Virus record (IMG/VR): IMGVR_UViG_3300034170_000082
Span: 1-39,852 of that record
From: a virus
Length of the DNA: 39,852 nucleotides
Reading direction: 5' to 3' (one strand)
Under the pieces are notes generated by a model, which was not told the origin of the DNA, ran no database searches, and worked only from the letters and a program-made list of their open reading frames with translations. The translations under genes and the position numbers were made by a program. Each line of letters starts with the position of its first letter. Positions within the stretch are counted from its first letter, which is position 1. This document shows positions 1 through 6,115 of this stretch, in pieces.

Positions 1-262
1 CGTCCTTGCGAGTCTTGACCCACACGAGTTCGCGCTTGGGCGTGAACCCCCACGCGCTCACGACCATCAGCGCCTCTGCCGGCATGGCGGCCACGCGCCA
101 CAGCACCAGCACGGCGTCTCTCCGAAGAGGCGGCAGAGGGAACCGCGCAATCTCCGATACGGTCATGCAGCGGTAGTGCTTGACGCCTCCGCGCCCGGGA
201 CCCGGCAGCTTATCGCCGAACATCCAAGCCGGGTCCGCGACCACGACACCAAACGGAGCCAT
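1..262 (-). CDS. MT-A70 family DNA adenine methyltransferase, 3' part cut by window edge
   Basis: The visible N-terminal 87 residues begin with VVVADPAW, a variant of the DPPW catalytic motif, followed by FGDKLPG, a KHY-CMTVSEI stretch, and then DAVLVLWRVAAM and AWGFTPKRELVWVK. This is the usual opening of phage MT-A70 enzymes that methylate adenine N6 using S-adenosylmethionine. The ATG overlaps the stop of the upstream DnaA-like gene by one base (TGATG), so the two are translationally coupled. The second Pro of DPPW is Ala here. A role in self-methylation against host restriction is inferred. The C-terminal part lies outside the window. Confidence 0.85.
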   Translation of the reverse strand, partial: MAPFGVVVADPAWMFGDKLPGPGRGGVKHYRCMTVSEIARFPLPPLRRDAVLVLWRVAAMPAEALMVVSAWGFTPKRELVWVKTRKD

Positions 263-603
263 CACTCCGCCGCCTCCCAAGTCCGCTCAATGTTCCGAAC
301 CAAGTACGCCTCTCGCTCGTTGCGGAGACGCGCCAGCACGCGCCGAGTCGTCTCCGCTGTCGACTGATGCGTAACCACGTAGACCGTATAGGTGCCCTCA
401 GCATGCAGCACGGTCGAGTGGTCTCGGTCGAGCTCGCGACCAATATCAGGGCTCGACATGTCGGTCTCTTTGCGCGCGACCCACATGACACATAGGCGCG
501 CGCGTGCAACGCATTTGGTGCGTTGGCGGCCCAGGATCTGCGTGCGCGTCACGCCGAACTCCTGAGCCGCAATGTCGACGATGAGCGAGAGAGTGCGGTG
601 CAT
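262..603 (-). CDS. Stand-alone DnaA domain IV-like DNA-binding protein
   Basis: This 113-residue protein matches the C-terminal DNA-binding domain of DnaA and nothing else. It has an N-terminal helix ending in FGVTRTQILGRQR, then the AR-----M-VARKET helix, SSPDIGREL, and the DnaA signature RDHSTVLHA at residues 60-68. In DnaA this signature contacts the 9-mer box. There is no AAA+ domain, so it cannot unwind an origin by itself. I chose ATG 603 because an AAAGGAT ribosome binding site lies just upstream; an in-frame ATG at 624 would overlap the upstream gene. It may bind DnaA boxes as a regulator or replication modulator, which is inference. Confidence 0.82.
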   Translation of the reverse strand: MHRTLSLIVDIAAQEFGVTRTQILGRQRTKCVARARLCVMWVARKETDMSSPDIGRELDRDHSTVLHAEGTYTVYVVTHQSTAETTRRVLARLRNEREAYLVRNIERTWEAAE

Positions 604-605
604 GG

Positions 606-806
606 CTATCCTTTCAGCGCCCATGACTCCGGCGTGTCACCGAGCAGCAACCGGGCCTCTTCGCAGTAATCGGCCCCGGCGCGAGCGCTCCGGCAGCCGT
701 AGCCAAAGCACTCGTAAACAAGGCCAGCGATCCGCTCGTAGCTGCAGGAAAAGTCCACGCGCCACACGCGGATCACTCGGGCCTCGTAGTCGGTTAGAGG
801 GGACAT
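606..806 (-). CDS. Hypothetical 66-residue protein
   Basis: I do not recognise this family. The protein opens with MSPLTDYEARVIRVWR and has three cysteines and an acidic middle. It sits two bases downstream of the RecT-like stop, and the DnaA-like start follows two bases after its own stop, so it is inside the same minus-strand operon. No signal peptide or membrane segment is seen. Confidence 0.65.
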   Translation of the reverse strand: MSPLTDYEARVIRVWRVDFSCSYERIAGLVYECFGYGCRSARAGADYCEEARLLLGDTPESWALKG

Positions 807-808
807 CG

Positions 809-1609
809 CTACGGCTTCGCCGCCAGCGCCGACTCGAGATGCCCGATGCTTCCCGGTGAAAGCGCCGACGGGGTCTCGGGGAGCGTCTCGCCGGTCGTGT
901 CGACGATCTCCTCGGACGTGGCCATCCCGAGCGAGAGCTCTGGAGCGTACACGCGCGCCCAGAACGCCGCGGAGCGGTAGTGCAGCATCAGCTCAGGCAA
1001 CGTCTGCCACTTGCTGCCTTTCTTCGAGTACCAGTCCTCTGCTTTCGCCAGGCGGATAGTCACGAGAGGGCCGACGCACTCCTCGCCGGTCGACTTGTCC
1101 TTCGCGACCGCTCGGCAGCCCCAGTCGTCAGTTCCGATCTTCCCCTCGAACCGGAAGCGGATCGGAGTGAAGCGGCGCGAACTGTTGACCGTAGCGATCA
1201 GGAACTGCGCGCGCCAGCTCGGGCGGTTGTGGATTATGTCCAGGTTCTGGGCGACCATCAGGACCGACGCGCCGATTCGGTGCGCTAGTTCGAGCGCGAT
1301 CAAGCAGTTCGGAATGTTGCCTTGGTAAGCGCTTGGCATGAGCGAACTCTGTGAAAGAGCCTTGGCCATCCGCACCGCTGCGGCGAATGACGACTCGCTC
1401 GAAAAGGCGCTGATGGCCCGCTCCGCGTCGTCTCCGCCGCCACTCGCCAGCTGGGCATCAGCCGCTGTTGCGAGCGCCTGAGAGGCTGCGGTGGGCGGCA
1501 GAGCCACGTTCGGCGGCAACGGCGCGCTCGTCACCTCGCCCGTGGCCTGGTTCACGACGTCGGTTATCTTCTGCACTGGAGACTGTTCTGCGATCGGTGG
1601 CTGTTCCAT
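809..1609 (-). CDS. recT: RecT-family single-strand annealing protein
   Basis: The protein has 266 residues. Its first ~75 residues are low-complexity Ala/Pro/Gly. The RecT core follows: SAYQGNIPNCLIALELAHRIG, then MVAQNLDIIHNRPSWRAQFLI, then LVTIRLAKAEDWYSKKGSKW, and the late motif MLHYRSAAFWARVYAPEL and LGMATSEEIVD. RecT proteins anneal complementary single strands after a partner exonuclease resects the ends. That partner is the RecE-like gene immediately upstream. The order exonuclease then annealing protein is the standard phage recombination pair. The start ATG follows a purine-rich stretch (AAAAGGACAGG). Confidence 0.85.
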   Translation of the reverse strand: MEQPPIAEQSPVQKITDVVNQATGEVTSAPLPPNVALPPTAASQALATAADAQLASGGGDDAERAISAFSSESSFAAAVRMAKALSQSSLMPSAYQGNIPNCLIALELAHRIGASVLMVAQNLDIIHNRPSWRAQFLIATVNSSRRFTPIRFRFEGKIGTDDWGCRAVAKDKSTGEECVGPLVTIRLAKAEDWYSKKGSKWQTLPELMLHYRSAAFWARVYAPELSLGMATSEEIVDTTGETLPETPSALSPGSIGHLESALAAKP

Positions 1610-1627
1610 GGTTCTAGACCTGTCCTT

Positions 1628-2446
1628 TTAATACCAATTAGGCAGCGATAGCTGCTGAATACGGTCCCCGTACGCGGGCCATTCGTTCTTCCTTACGCAC
1701 TCTGAGAGCAGATCGATCCCTCGGCGCACGCGCGTGTAGCCTTTGCCGATAGCCTCGGCATCCAGGCAGTAGACGCCAACCGCGAACGGCGCCGTTTTTT
1801 CGACCGCCACGAGCACGAAATGAGAGATATGTTTACCGACCGCCTCGAACCCGGATCGGTAGAGCGCGTCCTGGCTGGCATAGTCGTACTTCGCGACGGA
1901 GCGCCTGAACCCATCGGGGCTTGCATCCTCCGTCGTCTTGGCGTCCACCACCATTCCGAGCGATTCGACCCAGTAGTCGGTGCGCGATCGGCACCGGAGA
2001 CCAGTTTCCTGGTCGACCCAGCTGAGACTCACCTCGGGGCGACCGTCGCAGATCATCTTGCCGGCGAACGGGTGCAAACGCACCGAGTCGACCATGGATC
2101 GCAGCACGCCATGCGACTCCGAGTCGATCGCTGTCTTGCCCGCGTTCTCGGCTCTCCACTCGTCGCGCGCGCGCTTACTCTCCTTGAACCGGCAGTCGCC
2201 GAAGTCTGGCTCGGCAACGTACTCAGCGGAGAACCGCTCCGGTTCCAGCAGGGCGCAGTGAAACGCTCGCCCGAATGTCAGCGCGGCAGTGTCGCGCTCG
2301 AGTCGCCCGTCCACCCATGCCTTGTAGTGCGCGGGCGAGCGGTGCAGCTGGTCGAGGCCCGATTTGCTCACGTCCCCGAGTGTGCGGCGGTGATACACGT
2401 CCGGGTGGACGTCGCAGCTGATTCCGAGAGGAAGCTCGGCGCTCAC
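1628..2446 (-). CDS. RecE-like PD-(D/E)XK 5'-3' exonuclease
   Basis: The 272-residue protein reads as the C-terminal nuclease domain of the RecE (exodeoxyribonuclease VIII) group. It has SKSGLDQLHRSPAHY and FGRAFHCALLEPERF early. The catalytic set follows: PEVSLSW (E138), RTDYW (D157), VVDAKTT (D168, K170) and a later YDYASQDALYRSGF. I chose GTG 2446 because it forms a GTGA overlap with the stop of the upstream DnaQ-like gene; the longer ATG form at 2530 would run 88 bases into that gene and adds unlike sequence. It should make the 3' overhangs used by the RecT-like protein downstream. Confidence 0.82.
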   Translation of the reverse strand: MSAELPLGISCDVHPDVYHRRTLGDVSKSGLDQLHRSPAHYKAWVDGRLERDTAALTFGRAFHCALLEPERFSAEYVAEPDFGDCRFKESKRARDEWRAENAGKTAIDSESHGVLRSMVDSVRLHPFAGKMICDGRPEVSLSWVDQETGLRCRSRTDYWVESLGMVVDAKTTEDASPDGFRRSVAKYDYASQDALYRSGFEAVGKHISHFVLVAVEKTAPFAVGVYCLDAEAIGKGYTRVRRGIDLLSECVRKNEWPAYGDRIQQLSLPNWY

Positions 2447-3099
2447 GGCGCGACCCCAGTCTCGCGTGGCTGCTTGGACATCCAACCCATGAACCGGAAC
2501 CACTCGTTCGCCTCCTGCTGGCGCTGCCAATGCAGCAGTTCGCCGAGAGACAAGCGCGCGAGTCCGTCAACCATCGGGACCAGTCGGTAGAACAGCAGCC
2601 CTGCCGCCGTCGCGTCGCCCTCGGCCTGGTGCGCATCCCACGCTGGAACACCGTGGCGAGCCGCAGCTGCGGCGAGCTTGTGCCGACCCTTCCCGCGCTC
2701 GAACCGATCGACCACCCGCACGATCGAGAGCGAGTCTGCCCAGGGCCACGTCCAGTCTTCGCCAAACGGCGGGACGAAATGGCGGTCGAACGGCGCGTTG
2801 TAGGCCGCTGGCTGCGCATCACGCAGCAGGCTCTGGACGGCTGGCAGCGCGAACACGTGCTCGATAGTCGGCATTCCAGACACCCGCTCATCGGTGATTC
2901 CGTGGATGGCAGTCGCCTCCGACGGGATGGGCTGCCCTGGGTCCACGAGCGTTGCGTAACTGCCGACCGGAGCGCCGCGCTCGAAGCGCACGATCGCCAC
3001 CGAGACAGCACGGTGGAGTCCAGGCCGCGTTCCGGTGGTCTCGGTGTCGATCCACCCAGTGGGCGCGTCGTCCCAGCGCCGTGAGAACAGCTTAATCAT
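2443..3099 (-). CDS. DnaQ-like 3'-5' exonuclease
   Basis: This 218-residue DEDDh exonuclease has all three Exo motifs. ExoI is IDTETTG with D18 and E20, ExoII is AYNAPFD with D105, and ExoIII is AHQAEGDA with H157 and D162. The middle HGIT and the spacing fit the proofreading subunit or RNase T group. The start ATG has a GGAGA site 6-7 bases upstream. It is first in the recombination block, coupled by GTGA to the RecE-like gene. A role in trimming ends during recombination or in proofreading is inferred. Confidence 0.88.
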   Translation of the reverse strand: MIKLFSRRWDDAPTGWIDTETTGTRPGLHRAVSVAIVRFERGAPVGSYATLVDPGQPIPSEATAIHGITDERVSGMPTIEHVFALPAVQSLLRDAQPAAYNAPFDRHFVPPFGEDWTWPWADSLSIVRVVDRFERGKGRHKLAAAAARHGVPAWDAHQAEGDATAAGLLFYRLVPMVDGLARLSLGELLHWQRQQEANEWFRFMGWMSKQPRETGVAP

Positions 3100-3180
3100 G
3101 ATGAATCTCCAGTGCTCCAGGACTGAAATCGGGGCACGAACCAGGCAGAGGGGGAAGTTGACCCAGCTCGCGCCCCGGTC

Positions 3181-3291
3181 TCAGTCCGGGAGTCCTGATG
3201 GGTCAGAATCGGGAGTGCGGTCGATCGTCTCCAAGAGAACGAATGCGAGGGCCAACAGGGCGAGCTCGGCGATCCGCAGAGCGGTGCGCAT
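3181..3291 (-). CDS. Small single-pass membrane protein, 36 residues
   Basis: The peptide MRTALRIAELALLALAFVLL is followed by an acidic hydrophilic tail. One hydrophobic helix of about 16 residues near the N-terminus suggests an inner-membrane peptide. Its ATG overlaps the stop of the preceding gene by one base (TGATG), which supports translation. Function is unknown. About 80 non-coding bases separate it from the DnaQ-like gene. Confidence 0.5.
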   Translation of the reverse strand: MRTALRIAELALLALAFVLLETIDRTPDSDPSGLPD

Positions 3292-3545
3292 CACGCCGCC
3301 ACTCCTGCGCGGCGGGCGAAGATGGCCATCACCTCGTGCTGCGTCTCCGCGCTCGGAGGCTTCACGGCAGCCAGCACGGCCCAGCGGGCCCAGTGCTCGC
3401 GCGTGGCCCGACTGAGCACGTCGAGGATGACGGTCGGCGTGGCGCGCGCCCCGAGCTTGCTCTCCGCGAGTCGCGTGATCTCGTCGGCGAGCCGGAGCGC
3501 CTTGCGCTGGCGCGCGAGCTCCTGCCACGGGTTGCGCGCGCTCAC
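3291..3545 (-). CDS. Hypothetical 84-residue helical protein
   Basis: The start is GTG 3545, in a GTGA overlap with the upstream gene. The sequence is Ala/Arg/Glu-rich and predicted helical (ARQRKALRLADEITRLAESK). There is no recognisable domain. A longer ORF in another frame over the same bases is Arg-rich throughout and is more likely a shadow. Confidence 0.55.
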   Translation of the reverse strand: MSARNPWQELARQRKALRLADEITRLAESKLGARATPTVILDVLSRATREHWARWAVLAAVKPPSAETQHEVMAIFARRAGVAA

Positions 3546-3955
3546 GACTGCTCCTCGACGGTCGCGTAATGCAGCTCAGTGACCGCCTGGGACAGGTGCC
3601 GGCGCGCCTCCAGAACGCGGCTCATGCGCGCCGTGTCTCCGCGGCTCAGCGCGATGTCCCACGCTCGATCGACGGACTCACGCGCGGTCTGCAGCGCCCG
3701 CATGGCGCTCAGCAGGTGGACGGTCGCGACGTCGAACGTGGCGTCAACCACGCGGTCAATCTCGTCCGGCAGGATGGTGGCGCGCGCCGCGTGCTCGCTG
3801 CAGAGCGCCGCGCCGCCGTCGAGCACCAGCACGGCGTCGCGACCGCACTCGCGCACGTGGGCGAGATGGTCCTCGATGTCCTCGCGGCATACCGGGCGCG
3901 TCGGAAAAGGCCGAGCGAGCGGGGGGCAGTCTTCGGGGATTCGGAGGGAGGTCAT
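3542..3955 (-). CDS. Hypothetical 137-residue protein with Cys/His pairs
   Basis: The protein has an N-terminal part with VCREDIEDHLAHVRECG and ALCSEHAA, which may bind a metal, and a helical second half (DVATVHLLSAMRALQTARESVDRAW). I chose ATG 3955 because it makes an ATGA overlap with the upstream stop; an earlier ATG at 3973 lies inside that gene. No family is recognised. Confidence 0.6.
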   Translation of the reverse strand: MTSLRIPEDCPPLARPFPTRPVCREDIEDHLAHVRECGRDAVLVLDGGAALCSEHAARATILPDEIDRVVDATFDVATVHLLSAMRALQTARESVDRAWDIALSRGDTARMSRVLEARRHLSQAVTELHYATVEEQS

Positions 3956-4158
3956 CGGACTTCCTCCCGCCACGCCCAGAGGGGCGGCGGTTCAGACCTA
4001 CGAGCCTCGGACATGATCTCGTCCGCGTGCTGCAGACGAGCGAGCGTGAGCTCCTCGCTCTCGGTGCGGCGCGCCTGTGACGCGAGGTAGTGAGCTCGGG
4101 CCTCGAGCTCGGAGCGCGACAGCAAACGGGTGCCGCTCCGCACCACCACCTGAGTCAC
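3952..4158 (-). CDS. Hypothetical 68-residue helical protein
   Basis: GTG 4158 forms a GTGA overlap with the upstream gene, and the 3' end forms an ATGA overlap with the next gene. The sequence is charged and helical (ELEARAHYLASQARRTESEEL). A longer reading to 4251 is possible but the extra residues overlap the neighbour. Function is unknown. Confidence 0.5.
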   Translation of the reverse strand: MTQVVVRSGTRLLSRSELEARAHYLASQARRTESEELTLARLQHADEIMSEARRSEPPPLWAWREEVR

Positions 4159-4295
4159 GAGCCCTCCGTGATGGCTCGCAGGTGAGCCCACGCGAGGTTG
4201 TTGCGCGCCACGAGACCGAGCTGGTAGCGGCGTGCCACAATGCGAGCCCACGCCTGCAGCGCCTGCGCGAGCTCGTACTCCTGCTGCGGCGTCAT
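4155..4295 (-). CDS. Hypothetical 46-residue protein
   Basis: The peptide begins MTPQQEYELAQALQAWARI and is a single predicted amphipathic helix pair. Its ATG at 4295 is in an ATGA overlap with the stop of the upstream membrane peptide, and it ends in a GTGA overlap with the next gene. The coupled overlaps on both sides are the main evidence. No family is recognised. Confidence 0.5.
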   Translation of the reverse strand: MTPQQEYELAQALQAWARIVARRYQLGLVARNNLAWAHLRAITEGS

Positions 4296-4411
4296 CGGCT
4301 CACCTGGCGCGTCACCTGGCAGCAGTCCTGACCCTGTGAGCGGTGGCAGATGACGGCCGTTCCGACCGTGAGCACGAGCACGAGCAGCGCGAAGGCTTCG
4401 CGGTGGCTCAT
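4292..4411 (-). CDS. Small membrane protein, 39 residues
   Basis: The peptide MSHREAFALLVLVLTVGTAV is followed by a short tail with three cysteines (VICHRSQGQDCCQ). It has one membrane-spanning segment. ATG 4411 makes an ATGA overlap with the first gene of the operon. The function is unknown; early phage operons often carry such peptides as inhibitors of host membrane proteins, but nothing here shows that. Confidence 0.5.
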   Translation of the reverse strand: MSHREAFALLVLVLTVGTAVICHRSQGQDCCQVTRQVSR

Positions 4412-4623
4412 CGGCCCGCCGCCTCTTGCCGGCGGTACCAGGATTCGAGCGAGCCGAGGCGGCGCGTGAGCTCCGCGGTGCACCTGGCGATCGGCATGAC
4501 GGCCGACGTGGAAAGCTCATCACCAGTGGTGTCGACGGGCGCGCTTGGCTGCGCGCTCGGATGCTCGGAGACCTCAATGGTCTCCACGAGATGAATCGTG
4601 CGAGTCCGGATGATGCGAGTCAT
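4408..4623 (-). CDS. Hypothetical 71-residue protein, first gene of the leftward operon
   Basis: The protein starts MTRIIRTRTIHLVETIEVSE and ends in a helical segment (TAELTRRLGSLESWYRRQE). A clear AGAGGAA site precedes ATG 4623. It is the first gene leftward of the divergent control region, so it should be transcribed earliest. No family is recognised. Confidence 0.6.
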   Translation of the reverse strand: MTRIIRTRTIHLVETIEVSEHPSAQPSAPVDTTGDELSTSAVMPIARCTAELTRRLGSLESWYRRQEAAGR

Positions 4624-4648
4624 GGCTGGTTCCTCTCTGCTAACTCAT

Positions 4649-4664
4649 GATAATCATAATTATG
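4649..4664 (-). promoter_or_regulatory. Left operator/promoter copy of the 16-bp motif
   Basis: Read on the minus strand this is CATAATTATGATTATC. It matches 13 of 16 bases of the copy at 4837-4852 and points the other way. It contains a perfect 12-bp palindrome (TCATAATTATGA, 4654-4665) in otherwise GC-rich DNA. CATAAT resembles a -10 box, and TTGCGC lies four bases upstream. The site is 26 bases before the first leftward gene. It is likely a binding site for the adjacent regulator, or a promoter overlapping one. Confidence 0.5.
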
Positions 4665-4836
4665 AGCCGCGCAACAGAAATCAGCCGACTCGGCGCGTCA
4701 CCTGGTCGATTCGGGCTCAGGAGCGCTTGGAGGGGCCCGCCGAGAGCAGCCGGACCTTGCGGCATGGTGGGCGACCGAACTTGGCCATGGCGCGAGATTA
4801 TCCCGGTCATGAGCCGTCTGCCCCTTGCGCAGCAAC

Positions 4837-4852
4837 CATAATCATGCTTATG
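4837..4852 (+). promoter_or_regulatory. Right operator/promoter copy of the 16-bp motif, overlapping the regulator start
   Basis: CATAATCATGCTTATG is an imperfect palindrome (14 of 16 positions symmetric) and an inverted copy of the motif at 4649-4664. TTGCGC lies six bases upstream, as in the left copy. If CATAAT is the -10 box, transcription would start at about 4849-4850, exactly at an ATG, giving a leaderless message. Lambda cI from PRM is a known precedent for a leaderless repressor message. The overlap implies autoregulation. Confidence 0.5.
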
Positions 4853-5206
4853 CTCCCTACCGTGAGCGAACCACTCGAAACAGGAATCCGGACCGAAGGC
4901 CGGCGCAGCTTTGTTGCTTGGATGGCCGCCGACCGGGCCCGCACCCAGGGGGCAATCGGCAGGATGCTGGGGGTGTCGCAACCGGCCGTAAGAGCCTGGC
5001 TGCTCGGCCTTTCCAGGCCCGACCAGATGCTGCGCGATGCCCTGGAACTGCTGTGCGGAATACCCGCGGAGCACTGGGAGCTAGAGAGCGAACGCGCGCG
5101 CAGAGACGCGACGCTTGAGCGCATCCGTGCGGATTCGCCCGGAGAATCCGCAGAACACACAGCGTTACCTGCCCCAACCGTGACGGATCGATCGGGATCA
5201 CCGTAG
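4850..5206 (+). CDS. Helix-turn-helix regulator (Cro/CI type)
   Basis: The protein has about 118 residues. The DNA-binding region is FVAWMAADRARTQGAIGRML, then GVSQPAVRAWLLG and LSRPDQMLRDALELLCGIP, a typical XRE-type helix-turn-helix where SQPAVRAW is the recognition helix. The C-terminal ~45 residues are polar and show no dimerisation or RecA-cleavage domain. No ribosome binding site is seen. Possible starts are ATG 4844, ATG 4850 and GTG 4862; I chose 4850 as it fits a leaderless message. It lies divergent to the leftward operon with matching motifs on both sides, so it probably sets the early switch. Confidence 0.75.
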   Translation: MLPTVSEPLETGIRTEGRRSFVAWMAADRARTQGAIGRMLGVSQPAVRAWLLGLSRPDQMLRDALELLCGIPAEHWELESERARRDATLERIRADSPGESAEHTALPAPTVTDRSGSP

Positions 5207-5226
5207 CGCTCGCCCAGCCCTGTCCC

Positions 5227-5257
5227 GCCCCGCACTGCTCTCACGAGCGGCCGGGGC
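5227..5257 (+). other. Hairpin ending in GGGGCTTCGG upstream of the DUF6948-like gene
   Basis: GCCCCG (5227-5232) can pair with CGGGGC (5252-5257) across a 19-base loop. The downstream arm runs into GGGGCTTCGGGCGTT. The same GGGGCTTCGG-CGTT string recurs in the hairpin at 5745-5774, after the cassette. There is no T-run, so a Rho-independent terminator is not supported. Confidence 0.35.
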
Positions 5258-5282
5258 TTCGGGCGTTAGGGAGAGACACCAT

Positions 5283-5600
5283 ATGAAAGAGACCCAGCCT
5301 AAATCATCATCCGCTCGCCCGCGCGCGGAGAAACCCTACGTCGTGATCAGGACGTTCTCGGCCGGGGTGCACGTGGGCATCCTGGAGCGCCGCGAAGGGA
5401 AGGAGGTGGAGCTCTCGAGCGCCCGCCGGATCTACCAGTGGAAGGGGGCGAACACCCTGCACGAGGTTGCGCTACACGGGGTCGCGTCCGGGTCGCGTGT
5501 GAGCGAGGTGCTCAATCGAGTGGAGCTCACCGAGGCGATCGAGGTGCTGTACTGCAGCGCTGAAGGCCGGGCATCGCTTGAGGCCGCGAAGTGGCTGTAG
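5283..5600 (+). CDS. DUF6948-like protein, 105 residues
   Basis: The sequence YVVIRTFSAGVHVGILERRE, then GKEVELSSARRIYQWKGANT, LHEVALHGV and VELTEAIEVLYCS matches my memory of a small phage family (DUF6948) of unknown function. A GGGAGAG site lies 9 bases before ATG 5283. In homologues I recall, the C-terminus continues into a Gly-Ser-Asp-Tyr repeat. Here a UAG stops the frame after AAKWL, and that repeat is encoded immediately after in the -1 frame. The gene stands alone between two hairpins, like a moron. Confidence 0.65.
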   Translation: MKETQPKSSSARPRAEKPYVVIRTFSAGVHVGILERREGKEVELSSARRIYQWKGANTLHEVALHGVASGSRVSEVLNRVELTEAIEVLYCSAEGRASLEAAKWL

Positions 5601-5725
5601 GCTCCGGCGAGGGCGACGGCTACGGCGACGGCTCCGGCTCCGGCTACGGCTACGGCTCCGGCGACGGCTCCGGCTCCGGCTACGGCGACGGCTCCGGCTA
5701 CGGCGACGGCTCCGGCTACGGCTAG
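5591..5725 (+). CDS. Gly-rich repeat ORF overlapping the DUF6948-like stop in the -1 frame
   Basis: From GTG 5591 this frame reads VAVGSGEGDGYGDGSG and continues as Gly alternating with Ser, Asp or Tyr for 44 codons to a TAG. The DNA is built from GGCTCC, GGCTAC and GGCGAC hexamers. A GAGG sits 7 bases before the GTG, so independent coupled translation is possible. Alternatively it is the C-terminal tail of the preceding gene reached by a -1 shift, or a tail lost by a frameshift mutation. The window between the -1 frame stop (TGA at 5578-5580) and the UAG contains no standard slippery heptamer. Confidence 0.45.
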   Translation: MAVGSGEGDGYGDGSGSGYGYGSGDGSGSGYGDGSGYGDGSGYG

Positions 5726-5744
5726 AGCCTAACTGGGCCAACTC

Positions 5745-5774
5745 AGCCCCGCCGCCTTCGTTGGCCGCGGGGCT
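5745..5774 (+). other. Strong hairpin after the Gly-rich ORF
   Basis: AGCCCCGCCGCC (5745-5756) pairs with GGCCGCGGGGCT (5763-5774) with a single mismatch and a six-base TTCGTT loop. It is only 20 bases after the Gly-rich ORF stop. No T-run follows, so it could be a weak terminator, an RNA-stabilising structure, or a boundary of the cassette. Confidence 0.45.
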
Positions 5775-5811
5775 TCGGCGTTGATGCCATCGATCCACAG
5801 GAGAGTGACAA

Positions 5812-5871
5812 ATGAGCCCGAGACCGGTAAATCCGGCGCCGCGCGCAGGTACGCGGTTGGGCGTCTACTGA
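5812..5871 (+). CDS. Possible 19-residue leader peptide
   Basis: ATG 5812 is preceded by AGGAG seven bases upstream, one of the better ribosome binding sites here. It encodes only MSPRPVNPAPRAGTRLGVY. It precedes the tRNA and the AAA+ gene. It could be a leader peptide or a remnant start of a deleted gene. Confidence 0.25.
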   Translation: MSPRPVNPAPRAGTRLGVY

Positions 5872-5928
5872 ATCAATTCGTACCTACTGCTGAGCGCTCG
5901 CCGCGGGCGCAGAACACGCCGCGCTTAC

Positions 5929-6000
5929 GTCGGGATAGAGGAACGGTACCTCGCCAGGCCCATAACCTGGAAGTTGTTGGTTCAACTCCAGCTCCCGACC
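5929..6000 (+). tRNA. tRNA with CAU anticodon (Met or Ile2)
   Basis: The 72-base sequence folds as a full cloverleaf. The acceptor GTCGGGA pairs with TCCCGAC (7/7). The D stem is GAGG/CCTC with loop AACGGTA. The anticodon stem is CCAGG/CCTGG with loop CCCATAA, so the anticodon is CAT. The T arm is GTTGG/CCAGC with loop TTCAACT and one G-U pair. The loop has C at position 33 where U is nearly universal. CCA is not encoded directly after the discriminator. Met versus lysidine-modified Ile cannot be decided by eye. Flanking DNA 5872-5928 shows nothing else; 6001-6115 holds only a 7-bp hairpin (CTCGCGG/CCGCGAG, 6046-6069) and the next ribosome site. Confidence 0.85.
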
Positions 6001-6115
6001 CTCACCAAATTGGCGAACTGGTACGTAGGCCGCGCCCGACGGCCTCTCGCGGTGAGACGTCGCCGCGAGGGACAAGGCAATGGAGCTGCGATCGGGCAGC
6101 TACTCAGGAGGACTC

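Noticed and set aside
4798-4806. TTATCCCGG as a DnaA box
   Set aside because: Only six of nine positions match TTATCCACA and no cluster is present.
4598-4849. Longer N-terminus for the helix-turn-helix regulator
   Set aside because: The extension crosses the divergent promoter region and reads as low-complexity polar sequence.
5578-5784. Arg/Leu repeat ORF over the Gly-rich repeat
   Set aside because: It is a third-frame reading of the same GGC hexamers; the Gly-rich frame is the recognisable one.
6001-6075. Second tRNA right after the first
   Set aside because: TGGCGAACTGGTA looks D-arm-like, but no anticodon arm and no TTCGA-type T loop can be found.
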